32,987 nucleotides of DNA from an uncultured Eisenbergiella sp. (GCA_910585455.1 CAJUEL010000051.1:1-32987), one strand, 5' to 3'; numbered from the stretch's first letter, positions 23,274 through 32,622 are shown. Notes: generated from the letters alone by a model not told the origin. Numbers and translations: made by a program.

Positions 23274-25217
23274 TCAACGGATCAAAACAACGCTCACATC
23301 ATATGCTTCAAGCCAGACAGAAATTGTCATGCTCTCTTCCCTCATTTTCATGTCCGGAGCAGGTCCCCAGACATTCTCCGCTCTTCCTTTCCCCATCCAC
23401 GACATTTCCTCTCCGCTCAATTCCAGATAGACCCGCCTTCCCTCATCCCTGTCGTTAAATAAGAACAAAATGCTCCCTTTCGTATCCAGATGATGCACAT
23501 GAATCATGGGATCAATCCCCCAAAATGTCCCCCTTGTCAAATATTCCTTCACCTCGCAATATCTGGAAATTGCCTCTTTGCATACTTCTTTTCTTCCTTC
23601 CTCCACCTGACTGAAATTGCCGATTCCCAAATGCCGGACTGTACTCGCAATGTACCAGAATACCGTCATATGTGCATTGTCATCTGCAAGGTCAATATGA
23701 AGGTACATCGGTTTTTCATAAGCCATATTATAATAATATAAATTACGAAGCCTTCCGGACTTAAAATCCTCAAAGGGAGCCCACATATACTCGAATCCCC
23801 ATCTTTCATGGCAGGACTTCGGGAACAAATAGACGGGATACGTATATGTACCGGCATTCAGCCAATCATGCGCCTCGATCAAAAGGTTTGGACATTCCTT
23901 CTTTAATCCGGCCTGCATCCTGGCGAGCGCTGCCGCATGCTCCCACTCCCCGGAGCAGCCCTCATGGCGATGCCCCTGCGCATGGCATACGTTTTCATAA
24001 TTGTTGAAATCAAAGCTCATAAATCTGATTCCACAAAGGGCCAGCTTTTTCAGCCGCATCCTTTTGATCCGCTGCCAGACCGGAGACTGCGCGCACACGC
24101 CGACCGGATGCCAGGGATCTCCCCGGTTGATTTTTCCCGCAGAATCCCGACGCCAGACACTCTTTGGCATACAATATGCTTTCATATGCATCCCCACAAG
24201 GACGCCGAGCGCCAACCCTCTTTGGGAAAGCTCCTCTACCATTTCCTCCAGAGCGCCCAACCGTTTGGTATCCCAGATCCCATTTCCAAAGTAGTCCTCC
24301 CATCCCTGATCCGTATATAGCAGGGTACAACCAAGAGAAGCGGCCAGATCAGCCTCTTCCATCAGCTCTTCCCGTGCAAAATACCCGGGATATTCGTAAT
24401 ACACACAGTAATTAAAGGGAGGATCATAGTCCGTTGGCATACAGATTCCCCTGCTTTTCATAAACGCACGATATAGATACAGACCGTTCTCTGCCCTTCC
24501 GGAATAAAACATATATCGGGTTTCCAAAAAGTCACAGGCTTTGTCCGGGCCAAGCCTCATCCTCCGGTATTCCTCCTTCCCGGAATCGGATTTCTCTACG
24601 AGTCCGGCACAAATCCCGGCAAATGATACGCTGCCGTCACCATCCCCTGACAGGCAAATCCATTGCGGCTTTCGATCCCCGGGCGCCCGTGCCATGACCA
24701 TCCCGACATTTCCAAAGTGAAAAAGCAGGCCCTCATACAAGGAATTACCCGCCAGCACATCTGTCAGCAAAGCAGGCCCCGGTCTTGTATCATTATCAGA
24801 AAACGGAATGGGCAGGTATTCCCCCTTCTCACCCCCGGATACATTCCAGGGAATATGGAAGGAAACCAGCTCCACCTCCCGGCAAACCTTCAAAACCGCC
24901 CTTTCCTGTATCCACAAACCGTTATCCGGCAAAAACAGGGAATATCGTAATGTCGGACCGATATCATATAAATCCTTTTCCGCCTCCAGATAAAATACAA
25001 TCCGCATTCCCCCCAAAGCTCTGGACGTCTCCCATCTACTGACCACCATCCCAAAGCGGCACATCCCTTCCCCCTGTAAGATACAGGTAAAGGGAATTTT
25101 TAAATGCAGCCAGTACACAATGTCAGCTCTGCTCTTTTCAAAAACTCTGCATTTCATTTCCATTGGATCATAATCCATACACACATTCTGATTGCTCCAG
25201 CTTTTTGCTCTTCTCAT
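23274..25217 (-). CDS. Divergent melibiase-like (clan GH-D type) glycoside hydrolase
   Basis: This 647-residue cytoplasmic protein (no signal peptide) has an N-terminal beta-rich half (residues 1-260), a TIM-barrel-like part (about 265-540) and a C-terminal beta domain. The barrel contains LLYTDQGWED, ALGVLVGMHMK, IRFMSFDFNNYE and LLIEAHDWLNAG. By analogy with GH27/GH31/GH36, D403 in FMSFDFN would be the nucleophile and D451 in EAHDWL the acid/base. The match is distant, and I do not recognise a named family. It is the last gene of the Lpl-type ABC locus, so it probably cuts the imported oligosaccharide. The ATG at 25217 follows GGGAG; a GTG two codons earlier is less likely. Confidence 0.7.
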   Translation of the reverse strand: MRRAKSWSNQNVCMDYDPMEMKCRVFEKSRADIVYWLHLKIPFTCILQGEGMCRFGMVVSRWETSRALGGMRIVFYLEAEKDLYDIGPTLRYSLFLPDNGLWIQERAVLKVCREVELVSFHIPWNVSGGEKGEYLPIPFSDNDTRPGPALLTDVLAGNSLYEGLLFHFGNVGMVMARAPGDRKPQWICLSGDGDGSVSFAGICAGLVEKSDSGKEEYRRMRLGPDKACDFLETRYMFYSGRAENGLYLYRAFMKSRGICMPTDYDPPFNYCVYYEYPGYFAREELMEEADLAASLGCTLLYTDQGWEDYFGNGIWDTKRLGALEEMVEELSQRGLALGVLVGMHMKAYCMPKSVWRRDSAGKINRGDPWHPVGVCAQSPVWQRIKRMRLKKLALCGIRFMSFDFNNYENVCHAQGHRHEGCSGEWEHAAALARMQAGLKKECPNLLIEAHDWLNAGTYTYPVYLFPKSCHERWGFEYMWAPFEDFKSGRLRNLYYYNMAYEKPMYLHIDLADDNAHMTVFWYIASTVRHLGIGNFSQVEEGRKEVCKEAISRYCEVKEYLTRGTFWGIDPMIHVHHLDTKGSILFLFNDRDEGRRVYLELSGEEMSWMGKGRAENVWGPAPDMKMREESMTISVWLEAYDVSVVLIR

Positions 25218-25250
25218 TTTCACTCCCGTCCGCCTGCTTTGCGCAAACTA

Positions 25251-25278
25251 CAGAAGGCCGGTTTCAGCCGGCCCTCTG
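25251..25278 (-). other. Intercistronic hairpin between binding protein and hydrolase genes
   Basis: CAGA (25251-25254) and GGCCGG (25256-25261) pair with CCGGCC (25268-25273) and TCTG (25275-25278), one mismatch, 6-base loop. It lies in the 114-base gap and has no T-tract. Such hairpins often protect an upstream binding-protein message or cut down read-through, matching the need for far more binding protein than enzyme. Confidence 0.5.
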
Positions 25279-25331
25279 CCAATTTCTTTTTCGTTACCTT
25301 CACACCTTCTGGTTCGAAGCGCAACGGTTTT

Positions 25332-26996
25332 TCACTTCACAGCTTCATTTACCTGATCAATAATGTCCTCAAGACCATTCGCTTTGTACCCGTCCACAAT
25401 TTCATTCCACATTTTTTCCACGTCTTCGCTTCCTGTCATAATGCTTAGCATATCCATTTCCGGATGAAGGGCAAAATCCGTGCCCAACCCGATAAAGGCT
25501 GACGTACAGTCATAGTTATACTCCGGAACCGGCAGCTTTTTGGCGCGTTCCTTTCTGGCGTCGTCAATATCAATGTATTCCTGCGGATCCGTTCTGGGAA
25601 AATCATCCCGTCCCGCCCACTGCACCAGAACATTGAAGGTGCCAATGCTGCCAAAGATATCCGACGGCGTTCCAAATACATCAAAGCTCACATTTCCCTG
25701 TTCATCGAGCGTATAGGATTCCCCCTCTATACCGCATATGGAAAGTCTCTTTCCTTCCTCGCTGAGCAGATAATCATATATGGAAAGAATTCTGTCCAGC
25801 TTCTCATCGTCCACATGGGAACTGATATAAGACTCGCTCCATGCATAATCCCAGATCGGATAGGTCTGATTTCCGTTTATATCAGGCATTAAATCCAGAA
25901 TTTTCACCGCATCCATAAACACGGAGCCTTCATAAATATCAGGCCAATACTTTCCGATTTTGTCATATACGCTTCCTGCGCCGCCGTCAATCACGATCGC
26001 CGCATTGCTCCCCTGCATGAATTTCTCCAGCGCCTGGGACGATGTGATCACCGCAACATCCTTCTCAATGGTTCCTTCTTCATACATATCCCGCAGCAAG
26101 TGCCAGACAGGAAGCGCGTCATCACCCAGATTTTCACCGGCCAGATATGCCGGGATATACGTACCGTCTCCTTTATCCACCCAATAAAATGCCACGCCGT
26201 CCACCGCGCCAAGCGGCATGGTATACGGAAGGAAAATACCTGCCAAAAACGTATAGCTGGAGGTCGTCAGTCCCTGAATCCCCTTCCCCTCAGGATCCGC
26301 CTCTTCAATAGCCAGAATCATTTCCCTAAATTCATCCCAGGTCTCTGGCTCTTTGGTAATTCCAGCCTCCTGCGCCAAATCCCAGCGATAGGCCAATGTA
26401 CGGTCTGTAGCTGTTGCCGCCTGGAATTTATGTGTTTGCCGGAATATACACCAGGTTTTTCCGTCCACCTGACAGGTCGCCAGCTCCGGACTGTCCATGT
26501 ATGCGTTCAGATATTCATATTTCGAAAGATCCGAAGGAATCTCTTTTAACAGCCCCTCCTTTGCCCATTTGGAAAAGGTGGATTTCGTTCTCTCCCCGCC
26601 TACAAATAAATCCGGCAAAGAGTCCGAAGCCGCCCACAGCTGCAGCTTTTGCCCGTAGTCATCCCATGTAAGATTCTGCGGAACAAATGTGACATTGAAC
26701 CTGTCCTCTATAGCTTTCAGCACCTTATCATCAGGCGTTTTGGTAAAATTGGTTTCCACATCCCAGCTGCCGATCGATATTTCAAGGTGATTGGCAAAGC
26801 TGCTTTCCTCTGTCTCCCCCTCATTTTTCGCCATTTCCTCTTTCTGGGCTTCCTTCTCCCCAACCGGCTCGCTTGCCGCTGCAGCGCCCTTGTCCGTCTT
26901 CGCTTCGCCTGCGCTGTTCCCACAGCCGCTCAGCACTCCCGCTGTCAAAGAGACAGCCAGAAATAACGATGCCCATCTTTTTGTGTTTCTCATCAT
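25332..26996 (-). CDS. LplA-type sugar-binding lipoprotein
   Basis: The 554-residue protein is the extracellular receptor of an ABC importer. It has a lipoprotein signal with lipobox LSGC (C25), an S/E/K-rich tether (about residues 28-65) and a large family 1 binding domain of the LplA/YtcQ type (SLPDLFVGG, YPIWDYAWSESYISS, EGKRLSICGIEGESY). Size and layout match proteins that bind complex oligosaccharides. AAGGAGG lies five bases before the first of two adjacent ATG codons. It follows permease 2 by 105 bases. The cognate ATPase gene is absent; such transporters commonly borrow a shared MsmX-type ATPase. Confidence 0.93.
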   Translation of the reverse strand: MMRNTKRWASLFLAVSLTAGVLSGCGNSAGEAKTDKGAAAASEPVGEKEAQKEEMAKNEGETEESSFANHLEISIGSWDVETNFTKTPDDKVLKAIEDRFNVTFVPQNLTWDDYGQKLQLWAASDSLPDLFVGGERTKSTFSKWAKEGLLKEIPSDLSKYEYLNAYMDSPELATCQVDGKTWCIFRQTHKFQAATATDRTLAYRWDLAQEAGITKEPETWDEFREMILAIEEADPEGKGIQGLTTSSYTFLAGIFLPYTMPLGAVDGVAFYWVDKGDGTYIPAYLAGENLGDDALPVWHLLRDMYEEGTIEKDVAVITSSQALEKFMQGSNAAIVIDGGAGSVYDKIGKYWPDIYEGSVFMDAVKILDLMPDINGNQTYPIWDYAWSESYISSHVDDEKLDRILSIYDYLLSEEGKRLSICGIEGESYTLDEQGNVSFDVFGTPSDIFGSIGTFNVLVQWAGRDDFPRTDPQEYIDIDDARKERAKKLPVPEYNYDCTSAFIGLGTDFALHPEMDMLSIMTGSEDVEKMWNEIVDGYKANGLEDIIDQVNEAVK

Positions 26997-27101
26997 AAAA
27001 TCCTCCTTTTTTTATTTGGGGAAACCGGCTGCCATCCGGACAGAAATAAATCGTAATGGAAGCCGTCATCCCTGTCATATAATTTATTTACAGGTATGGC
27101 A

Positions 27102-27992
27102 TTATTCTTTGATGCCTCCTACCATAACCCCCTTTACAAAATGCTTCTGTACCATGGGATATACACACAGGATCGGAAGCATTGTTACCATAATGCATGC
27201 CATCTGTACAGTTCCCGACAGCACCTTTTGGGATTTGCTCAGCATTGCCTGCGCCTGCGAAACCAGCTGGTTATTCATGCTGATTAGAACATCCTTTAAA
27301 TATATTTGCAGAGGCTGCAGGCGTTTTTCATTGATATAGAGCATCGCGTTATACCACTCATTCCATCTTTCCACCGCATAGAACAGACAAAAGGTGGCCA
27401 TAAAGGGCATGGAAACCGGTATGATCACCTTTATCAATATGATAAAGGAATTGGCGCCGTCAATCCGTGCAGCGTCCTCCAGGCTTTCCGGAATGGACAG
27501 GAAATAATTTTTCATAATGATCAGATAATACGTGCTGATCGCCCCGGGCAGGATCATGGACCAGACAGAATTGATCATGCCGAGATTTTTCACATTCAGA
27601 TAGGACGGTATCATGCCTCCCGAAAAGAGCATCGTAAACAATATCAGCGATAAAAATACATTCCGCCCGATCAGCTGCTTTTTCGATAATACATAAGCGC
27701 CCATCACCGAAAGAAACATATTGATGGACACGCCGACTATCGTCACAAATGCAGAAACCAGCAGCGCCCTGAAAAAAGCGGCATCCTCAAATATTGTCTG
27801 ATAACCGGTCCAATCCACCACATACGGAAGCAGATATGGCACATGCCTGGCGGTGGAAACTGCGTTCGCTACCGACATGATCAGCACATAATAAAACGGA
27901 TACAGCGTGACCAGCGCCAGCAAAACAAAAAACAAATACAGACAAACGTCAAATATACCTGCCCTTTTATGCCCCTTACCTTTTTTTCTCAC
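27102..27992 (-). CDS. Carbohydrate ABC permease, LplC/YtcP type
   Basis: Inner-membrane permease subunit, about 296 residues, with six predicted membrane segments and the cytoplasmic EAA loop EDAARIDGANSFIILIKVIIP, which docks to the ATPase. It ends KHFVKGVMVGGIKE, typical of this family. I place the start at GTG 27992, since GAAGGAGG stands seven bases before it; a TTG at 28025 would leave this site inside the gene and overlap the upstream stop. It forms a heterodimer with the preceding permease. Confidence 0.92.
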   Translation of the reverse strand: MRKKGKGHKRAGIFDVCLYLFFVLLALVTLYPFYYVLIMSVANAVSTARHVPYLLPYVVDWTGYQTIFEDAAFFRALLVSAFVTIVGVSINMFLSVMGAYVLSKKQLIGRNVFLSLILFTMLFSGGMIPSYLNVKNLGMINSVWSMILPGAISTYYLIIMKNYFLSIPESLEDAARIDGANSFIILIKVIIPVSMPFMATFCLFYAVERWNEWYNAMLYINEKRLQPLQIYLKDVLISMNNQLVSQAQAMLSKSQKVLSGTVQMACIMVTMLPILCVYPMVQKHFVKGVMVGGIKE

Positions 27993-28021
27993 TCTCGCAC
28001 CTCCTTCACTGCTTCTTTTGT

Positions 28022-28966
28022 TCAAAGCAACCCCTGTTCGCCCGTCAGCGTCGCTATTTTGTTGCTGGCAGTGATCATGAATACGCCGATCACCGATTTA
28101 AACAGACCGATTGCCGTGGAATATCCAAAATTCAGACTGCCGGCTGTAAAGGTTTCCCGGAAAATATAAGTGTCCAGCGTATCCGCCGTGTCATACACCA
28201 GGGGAGAATATAAATTGAAAATCTGATCAAACCTCCCGCTGTTTAACAATTGCCCCACAGCCAGAATCAGCATAATAATAATTGTTGATTTTATTCCGGG
28301 CAATGTGATATACCACATTTTCTGAAAGCGGTTTGCGCCATCCACCTCTGCCGCCTCATATAGCCCCTGTTCTATAGAAGTGATGGCAGCTATGTAAATG
28401 ATAGAATCCCAGCCCACTTCTTTCCATATGCCAGACATCCACACAAATACGCGAAATCCCTGCGGACTTGTGAGCGGAGAAACATTTGACAATCCCAAAA
28501 AATTCAATGTCTGATTGATCAGTCCCGTGGAGCCAAATAAATTGGTAAGAATACCCGCCAATACCACCCAGGATATAAAATGTGGAAAGGTAATCACTGT
28601 CTGAAATATTTTTTTATTCCACCTCCCCCTCAGCTCGTTTATCAGGATCGCGACCATGATTGCGCATGGCATCTGCAATAGAATGCCCCCCGCGCCGAGT
28701 ATTAATGTATTTTTTACCGCCCTCAAAAAAAGCCTGTCTGTCAAAAGCTTCTGAAAATTCTCCATTCCCACCCACGGACTGTGCCACATGCCCAGATCAA
28801 ACCTGTATGTGCGAAACGCGAGCGTAATACCGGCCATCGGAACATAGCAGAAAACCAGATACCACAGCAGAACAGGCAGCAGCATAGCATACAGGAGCCA
28901 ATCATTTCTGATCTTTTTTGCAGCCTTCCCATTCCATTTTTTTGCAGGAATCTTTTTCCTCTCCAA
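28022..28966 (-). CDS. Carbohydrate ABC permease, LplB type, probable TTG start
   Basis: About 314 residues with a basic N-terminus, six membrane segments (the first near LLYAMLLPVLLWYLVFCYV) and the EAA loop EQGLYEAAEVDGANRFQKMWY. It ends IATLTGEQGLL, as family members do. The favoured start is TTG at 28966, with GGGGG eight bases upstream. A longer frame to TTG 29116 has an AAAGGAGGGG site at a looser distance but would add 50 residues unlike the family and would include the TATAAT at 29036. It is the first structural gene of the transporter operon. Confidence 0.9.
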   Translation of the reverse strand: MERKKIPAKKWNGKAAKKIRNDWLLYAMLLPVLLWYLVFCYVPMAGITLAFRTYRFDLGMWHSPWVGMENFQKLLTDRLFLRAVKNTLILGAGGILLQMPCAIMVAILINELRGRWNKKIFQTVITFPHFISWVVLAGILTNLFGSTGLINQTLNFLGLSNVSPLTSPQGFRVFVWMSGIWKEVGWDSIIYIAAITSIEQGLYEAAEVDGANRFQKMWYITLPGIKSTIIIMLILAVGQLLNSGRFDQIFNLYSPLVYDTADTLDTYIFRETFTAGSLNFGYSTAIGLFKSVIGVFMITASNKIATLTGEQGLL

Positions 28967-29035
28967 TATCGTTTCCCCCTTTCTTTTATATGTGATGACA
29001 TACCCCAAAATGGCGCCTGCCGGCTTGTTGATATC

Positions 29036-29041
29036 ATTATA
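29036..29041 (-). promoter_or_regulatory. -10 box of the transporter operon, no good -35
   Basis: A perfect minus-strand TATAAT about 70 bases before the permease start. The -35 position reads TAGGAA, a poor match, so the promoter probably depends on an activator; the AraC-type response regulator encoded just upstream is the obvious candidate. Two ATTGTC direct repeats (29108-29113 and 29120-29125, 12-base period) lie further upstream. Confidence 0.45.
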
Positions 29042-29151
29042 TGAAAAACCGCATCCGGTTCCTATGGGTAAAACAGGCTGAAATTCCATAAAAAAGCTTC
29101 TGTTTTTGACAATCAAACGGACAATTCCCCTCCTTTGCTCCCTGAAAAGAT

Positions 29152-29190
29152 AAAAAAAGACAACTGCAATCCGGCAATTGTCTTTTTTTA
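29152..29190 (-). terminator. Intrinsic terminator after the response regulator
   Basis: GACAA (29159-29163) pairs with TTGTC (29178-29182) and an inner TGC/GCA extends the stem. An A-run precedes and a T-run follows, giving TTTTTTTA on the minus strand just past the regulator stop. It separates the kinase-regulator transcript from the transporter operon. Confidence 0.85.
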
Positions 29191-29194
29191 TCCG

Positions 29195-30577
29195 TTAATT
29201 CTGCTTTCTGTATTGTCCGGGGGTGAGTCCCGTCAGCTTTTTAAATGTCTTGATAAAATGAAAGTAATCGTTAAACCCCACATCCACCGCTATGTCTGCC
29301 AATGGCATATCCGTGGCCGTCAAAAGCGCTCTGGCATCCTCGACCCTTTTCTGCGTCACATATTGCACAAATGTGGTTCCTATTCCTTTTTTAAACAGCT
29401 TGCTCACATAATTGGGACTCATATACAATGCGCCTGCCACCTGCGTCAGGGAAATATCCTTCTGATAATTCTCATCCACGTACTGGATAAGCTGCATAAA
29501 TGTCGCATTGCTGAATTTCCCATCAGTCATCGCGTTTCTGCCGGATTCCTGGGCGAACTCCAAAAGCTTCTCCAGCATATTGTGTAACGTGCCATATTCC
29601 GATACAAGCTGCTCTATGCTGTAAATATAGTATTCCGTGCCGTCCTCCTTAAGCTGCAGGGCGGAAAAAAACATATTGCAAAGCTTCATGGAATTTCGCA
29701 CTGTGAAATCGCCCGTTCCTTCTCTTTGAATTCTTTTAAGAAGTCCGGTTATATGTTCCCATTTTTCTTCCTTTATATCCCTGTGCATCTCTTCCAGCCA
29801 TTTGTTCGCCCCTGTTTCGTCTATCTGTCCGCAAATCCGGCAATCCCTTACCACAAAATGATGAAATGCCCGTGACAGACACTCCTCCAATGCCCCATAT
29901 AGCTGCTCCAAAACCACCGGCGCAGGCAAATAGCCGATTCCGTTCCAATCATTTTGCTCCAGCAGCTGCGCTTTCCTTTGTTCAATGCGGTTATGAATCA
30001 TCAGATATCCCCATTGTCTTCTGCTCAAATTTATGACAATCCCTCCGTCCGTCAGCCCTGGAATGCTTTTTTCCCCCAACGAAACTGCGACAAAATACTC
30101 CCTTTGAAAAAAACCGGCCCTTTCCAGCGCTTCTTTAATCTGCCCTTCGTCCCTGCCCTCCAACACCTCCAGAATATTTTCATGTATCGCCACATGAAAG
30201 TATTTTTCCAGATTATTTACCGCTCGCTTTAGCGCCCTTGTCATCTGCCCATAATCCAGCGGCTTCAGGCAATACCCCTGCACGCCGTACTGTATTGCCT
30301 TTTCCGCATAGGCAAACTCAGCATATCCACTGATAATGATAATCTGAATGCTCTCCCTTTCCTTTTTCAGCCGCTCACACAGCTCCAGGCCGTTTATTCC
30401 GGGCATTCTGATATCAAGAATCGCGATATCAATGCTTTGGCTTTTTGCTGCCTCCAGGGCATCATAACCATTCGATACCATAGCTGTCACTTCCAGCCCC
30501 ATATCCTTCCACCGTATAGATTCTGACAGTGAACGTATCACGGACTTTTCATCATCGGCAATCAACACACGAAACAT
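29195..30577 (-). CDS. YesN-type response regulator with AraC DNA-binding domain
   Basis: The 460-residue cytoplasmic regulator has a receiver domain with acidic pocket D8/D9, phosphoacceptor D55 in ILDIRMPGINGLEL and the conserved K in CLKPLDY. A long middle region of unclear fold (about 130-355) follows, then an AraC-type double helix-turn-helix at the C-terminus (SLTQVAGALYMSPNYVSKLF and LADIAVDVGFNDYFHFIKTF). The ATG at 30577 has GAGGGAG and overlaps the kinase gene by 16 bases, so the pair is co-translated. It probably activates the transporter operon. Confidence 0.93.
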   Translation of the reverse strand: MFRVLIADDEKSVIRSLSESIRWKDMGLEVTAMVSNGYDALEAAKSQSIDIAILDIRMPGINGLELCERLKKERESIQIIIISGYAEFAYAEKAIQYGVQGYCLKPLDYGQMTRALKRAVNNLEKYFHVAIHENILEVLEGRDEGQIKEALERAGFFQREYFVAVSLGEKSIPGLTDGGIVINLSRRQWGYLMIHNRIEQRKAQLLEQNDWNGIGYLPAPVVLEQLYGALEECLSRAFHHFVVRDCRICGQIDETGANKWLEEMHRDIKEEKWEHITGLLKRIQREGTGDFTVRNSMKLCNMFFSALQLKEDGTEYYIYSIEQLVSEYGTLHNMLEKLLEFAQESGRNAMTDGKFSNATFMQLIQYVDENYQKDISLTQVAGALYMSPNYVSKLFKKGIGTTFVQYVTQKRVEDARALLTATDMPLADIAVDVGFNDYFHFIKTFKKLTGLTPGQYRKQN

Positions 30578-32325
30578 GTATCTCCCTCTTCTTTCTGCCT
30601 TGCCGGAAGCACCATGGTCACCGTGGTGCCATCCCCCTGCCTGCTTTCCAAAAACAATCCATATTCTGCGCCGTATTGCAGTTTTATGCGGGCATTCGTA
30701 TTCCAGATTCCCACGTGCCTGCTGGTATCCGGCATTTCACATTCCAGCCCGCTTTTTATCTGCCTAAGACTTTCCTGCTCAATTCCCACACCATCATCCA
30801 TCACTGTAATAATGAGCCTGTCCTCCTCCTTCCGCGCGCCAATCAACAGCTTTCCTTTTCCCTGCTTCGGCTCCAGTCCATGGAAAATTGCGTTCTCCAC
30901 CACCGGCTGTAGCAGCATCTTTATCACCTGATATGGCATTACCTCATCCGGGATAAAATAGAAAACCTGAATTTTTTCCGCAAACCGCATTTGCTGAATT
31001 CTGACATACGACTGAATGATGGAAAGCTCTTCGGCAAATGGAACAATATAATCCCCTTTCGTGCTATAGCGGAAAATATTTCCCATATCCACTGCCATTT
31101 TGGCAATTTCCGGCACCTGTCTTTCAAAAGCGATCGTCCGAAACAGCTCCAATGTATTATACAAAAAATGCGGATCAATCTGGCTCCTCAAATATGCGAG
31201 CTCGGCCTCCTGCTTTTGCACCTTCATTTCATATAAGTCTGTGGCCTGACGGAGTATCTGACGGTTCAACGCTTCCAGATTGTTCAGCATGGCGGTAAAC
31301 TCTTTCTCTATCTCCATAATCTCCACACAGCCTCCAAGCCCAAGCTTTTCCGTCATGTATCTTTTCCGCTGCTCGCTCATTTCCCTGATCTTCTGGCTGA
31401 ATCGCTGCAATGGAACCACGATCTCCACTCCGACCATGAACAACAAAATCCCGCAAAATCCGATAATGGAAAGCAGGCAGATCCATATCATAATCTGTAC
31501 GCGGTTCATCCCGAAGCTGCTGCCCGCAATCTGAAGCGCTCCAAACAAATAACACCCCATGCTCTCCAGATAATATGCATGGATGTAAAAATCTCCGGTT
31601 TTGACAGTATCCGCTCTGCCGCTTTGCTCCCAGAGCGCATAAATCTCATCCGCGATGTCTGCCGGACAATTGAATGTATACCTGCCCCCATCCTCATCCA
31701 CCATAAAATACGCCGAATTCGTTTCCTCCATGCTTTCCACGGAAAAATCGGATAAACTTACTGAAAACACAGCCGTTCCCAGATTGATTCCCTGCCGGTC
31801 TTTGATATCCCCGGCATAAACGAGCATATCCGCCATATCCTGTGTCCCCATAAAATGATGCTCCCTGATCCCGATCCACCGAAAGGGAACTCCGCTCACC
31901 TCCTTCCGTATCGCATCCATATCCTCATAGCTATATACATTGGAGTGATGTACAATATCATTGACCAGAGAAATATCCTCTATGGAAGGTTCCAGCATTT
32001 TATGACGGGTCAACGAATTTTTTGCGTCTGTAATATGCGTGGCGAGCTGTGGATATGCGCTCGCCATCAGTTTCTGTATATTTTCATCCTCCTCCACACT
32101 CACAAGAAAATTTTCAATTTTATCGGTGATTAATTCTATCTGATTCCGCAACTGGATTGACGCAATCTTTGTGTGCTCATCCGCGTTTTCGTAAATGATC
32201 TGCCTGGTATATTTACTGATCAGCATAATTGAAATGATGCATACCAATATTGTAATTGCCGCAAGCTCCTTTAGCTGCTGCAATATACTTTTTCCCGTAA
32301 AAAAATTTCCGATTCTGTATTTCAT
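30562..32325 (-). CDS. YesM-type sensor histidine kinase
   Basis: The 587-residue membrane kinase has a first membrane segment at about 20-38, an extracellular sensor region (39-276), a second membrane segment (277-301), a HAMP-like linker and a coiled helix. The LytS/YesM-type kinase domain has phosphoacceptor H386 in IDPHFLYNTLE. The ATP-binding domain has an N-box (LLQPVVENAIFHG, N478) and G-box (VMDDGVGIE, then HVGIWNTNARI). The ATG at 32325 has GAGGAGAGGGGC. With the response regulator it forms the control pair of this sugar locus. The ligand is unknown. Confidence 0.94.
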   Translation of the reverse strand: MKYRIGNFFTGKSILQQLKELAAITILVCIISIMLISKYTRQIIYENADEHTKIASIQLRNQIELITDKIENFLVSVEEDENIQKLMASAYPQLATHITDAKNSLTRHKMLEPSIEDISLVNDIVHHSNVYSYEDMDAIRKEVSGVPFRWIGIREHHFMGTQDMADMLVYAGDIKDRQGINLGTAVFSVSLSDFSVESMEETNSAYFMVDEDGGRYTFNCPADIADEIYALWEQSGRADTVKTGDFYIHAYYLESMGCYLFGALQIAGSSFGMNRVQIMIWICLLSIIGFCGILLFMVGVEIVVPLQRFSQKIREMSEQRKRYMTEKLGLGGCVEIMEIEKEFTAMLNNLEALNRQILRQATDLYEMKVQKQEAELAYLRSQIDPHFLYNTLELFRTIAFERQVPEIAKMAVDMGNIFRYSTKGDYIVPFAEELSIIQSYVRIQQMRFAEKIQVFYFIPDEVMPYQVIKMLLQPVVENAIFHGLEPKQGKGKLLIGARKEEDRLIITVMDDGVGIEQESLRQIKSGLECEMPDTSRHVGIWNTNARIKLQYGAEYGLFLESRQGDGTTVTMVLPARQKEEGDTCFVC

Positions 32326-32535
32326 GCCCCTCTCCTCGGGAAAACAGACTCCCGATCTGCCTCCTTCCCGGCGCTTTATACATTGCTTTTTCTTTTCTCC
32401 TTTTCATTTTAACACATAATATAAAAAATATTTCTGTTAAATTTAATACAGTTAATTGGATAAAATTACACATTGACATTCCCGGAATTGTTTGAAAGCG
32501 GCGAATGGGGATCACAGCTGCAGGCATCTGTGATA

Positions 32536-32561
32536 TAAAAAAGTGTGCGCAAAGCGCACAC
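32536..32561 (-). terminator. Perfect intrinsic terminator of an unidentified transcript
   Basis: GTGTGCGC/GCGCACAC, an 8-bp GC-rich stem with a 3-base loop (32543-32561), is followed on the minus strand by TTTTTTATAT. No gene ends nearby on this strand, since the next terminator upstream already closes the small gene at 32758. It would therefore end either read-through or a short RNA of about 100 bases. Confidence 0.65.
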
Positions 32562-32622
32562 GCCGCGTCGAGCGCGGTTGCCGACAGGCAACTTCTTCCT
32601 CGCGCGCGAGTACGCATTAACG

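Noticed and set aside
32213..32617. Minus-strand open frame of 134 codons before the kinase
   Set aside because: It reads through the AT-rich kinase upstream region and several palindromes, and overlaps the kinase start in another frame; no plausible ribosome site.
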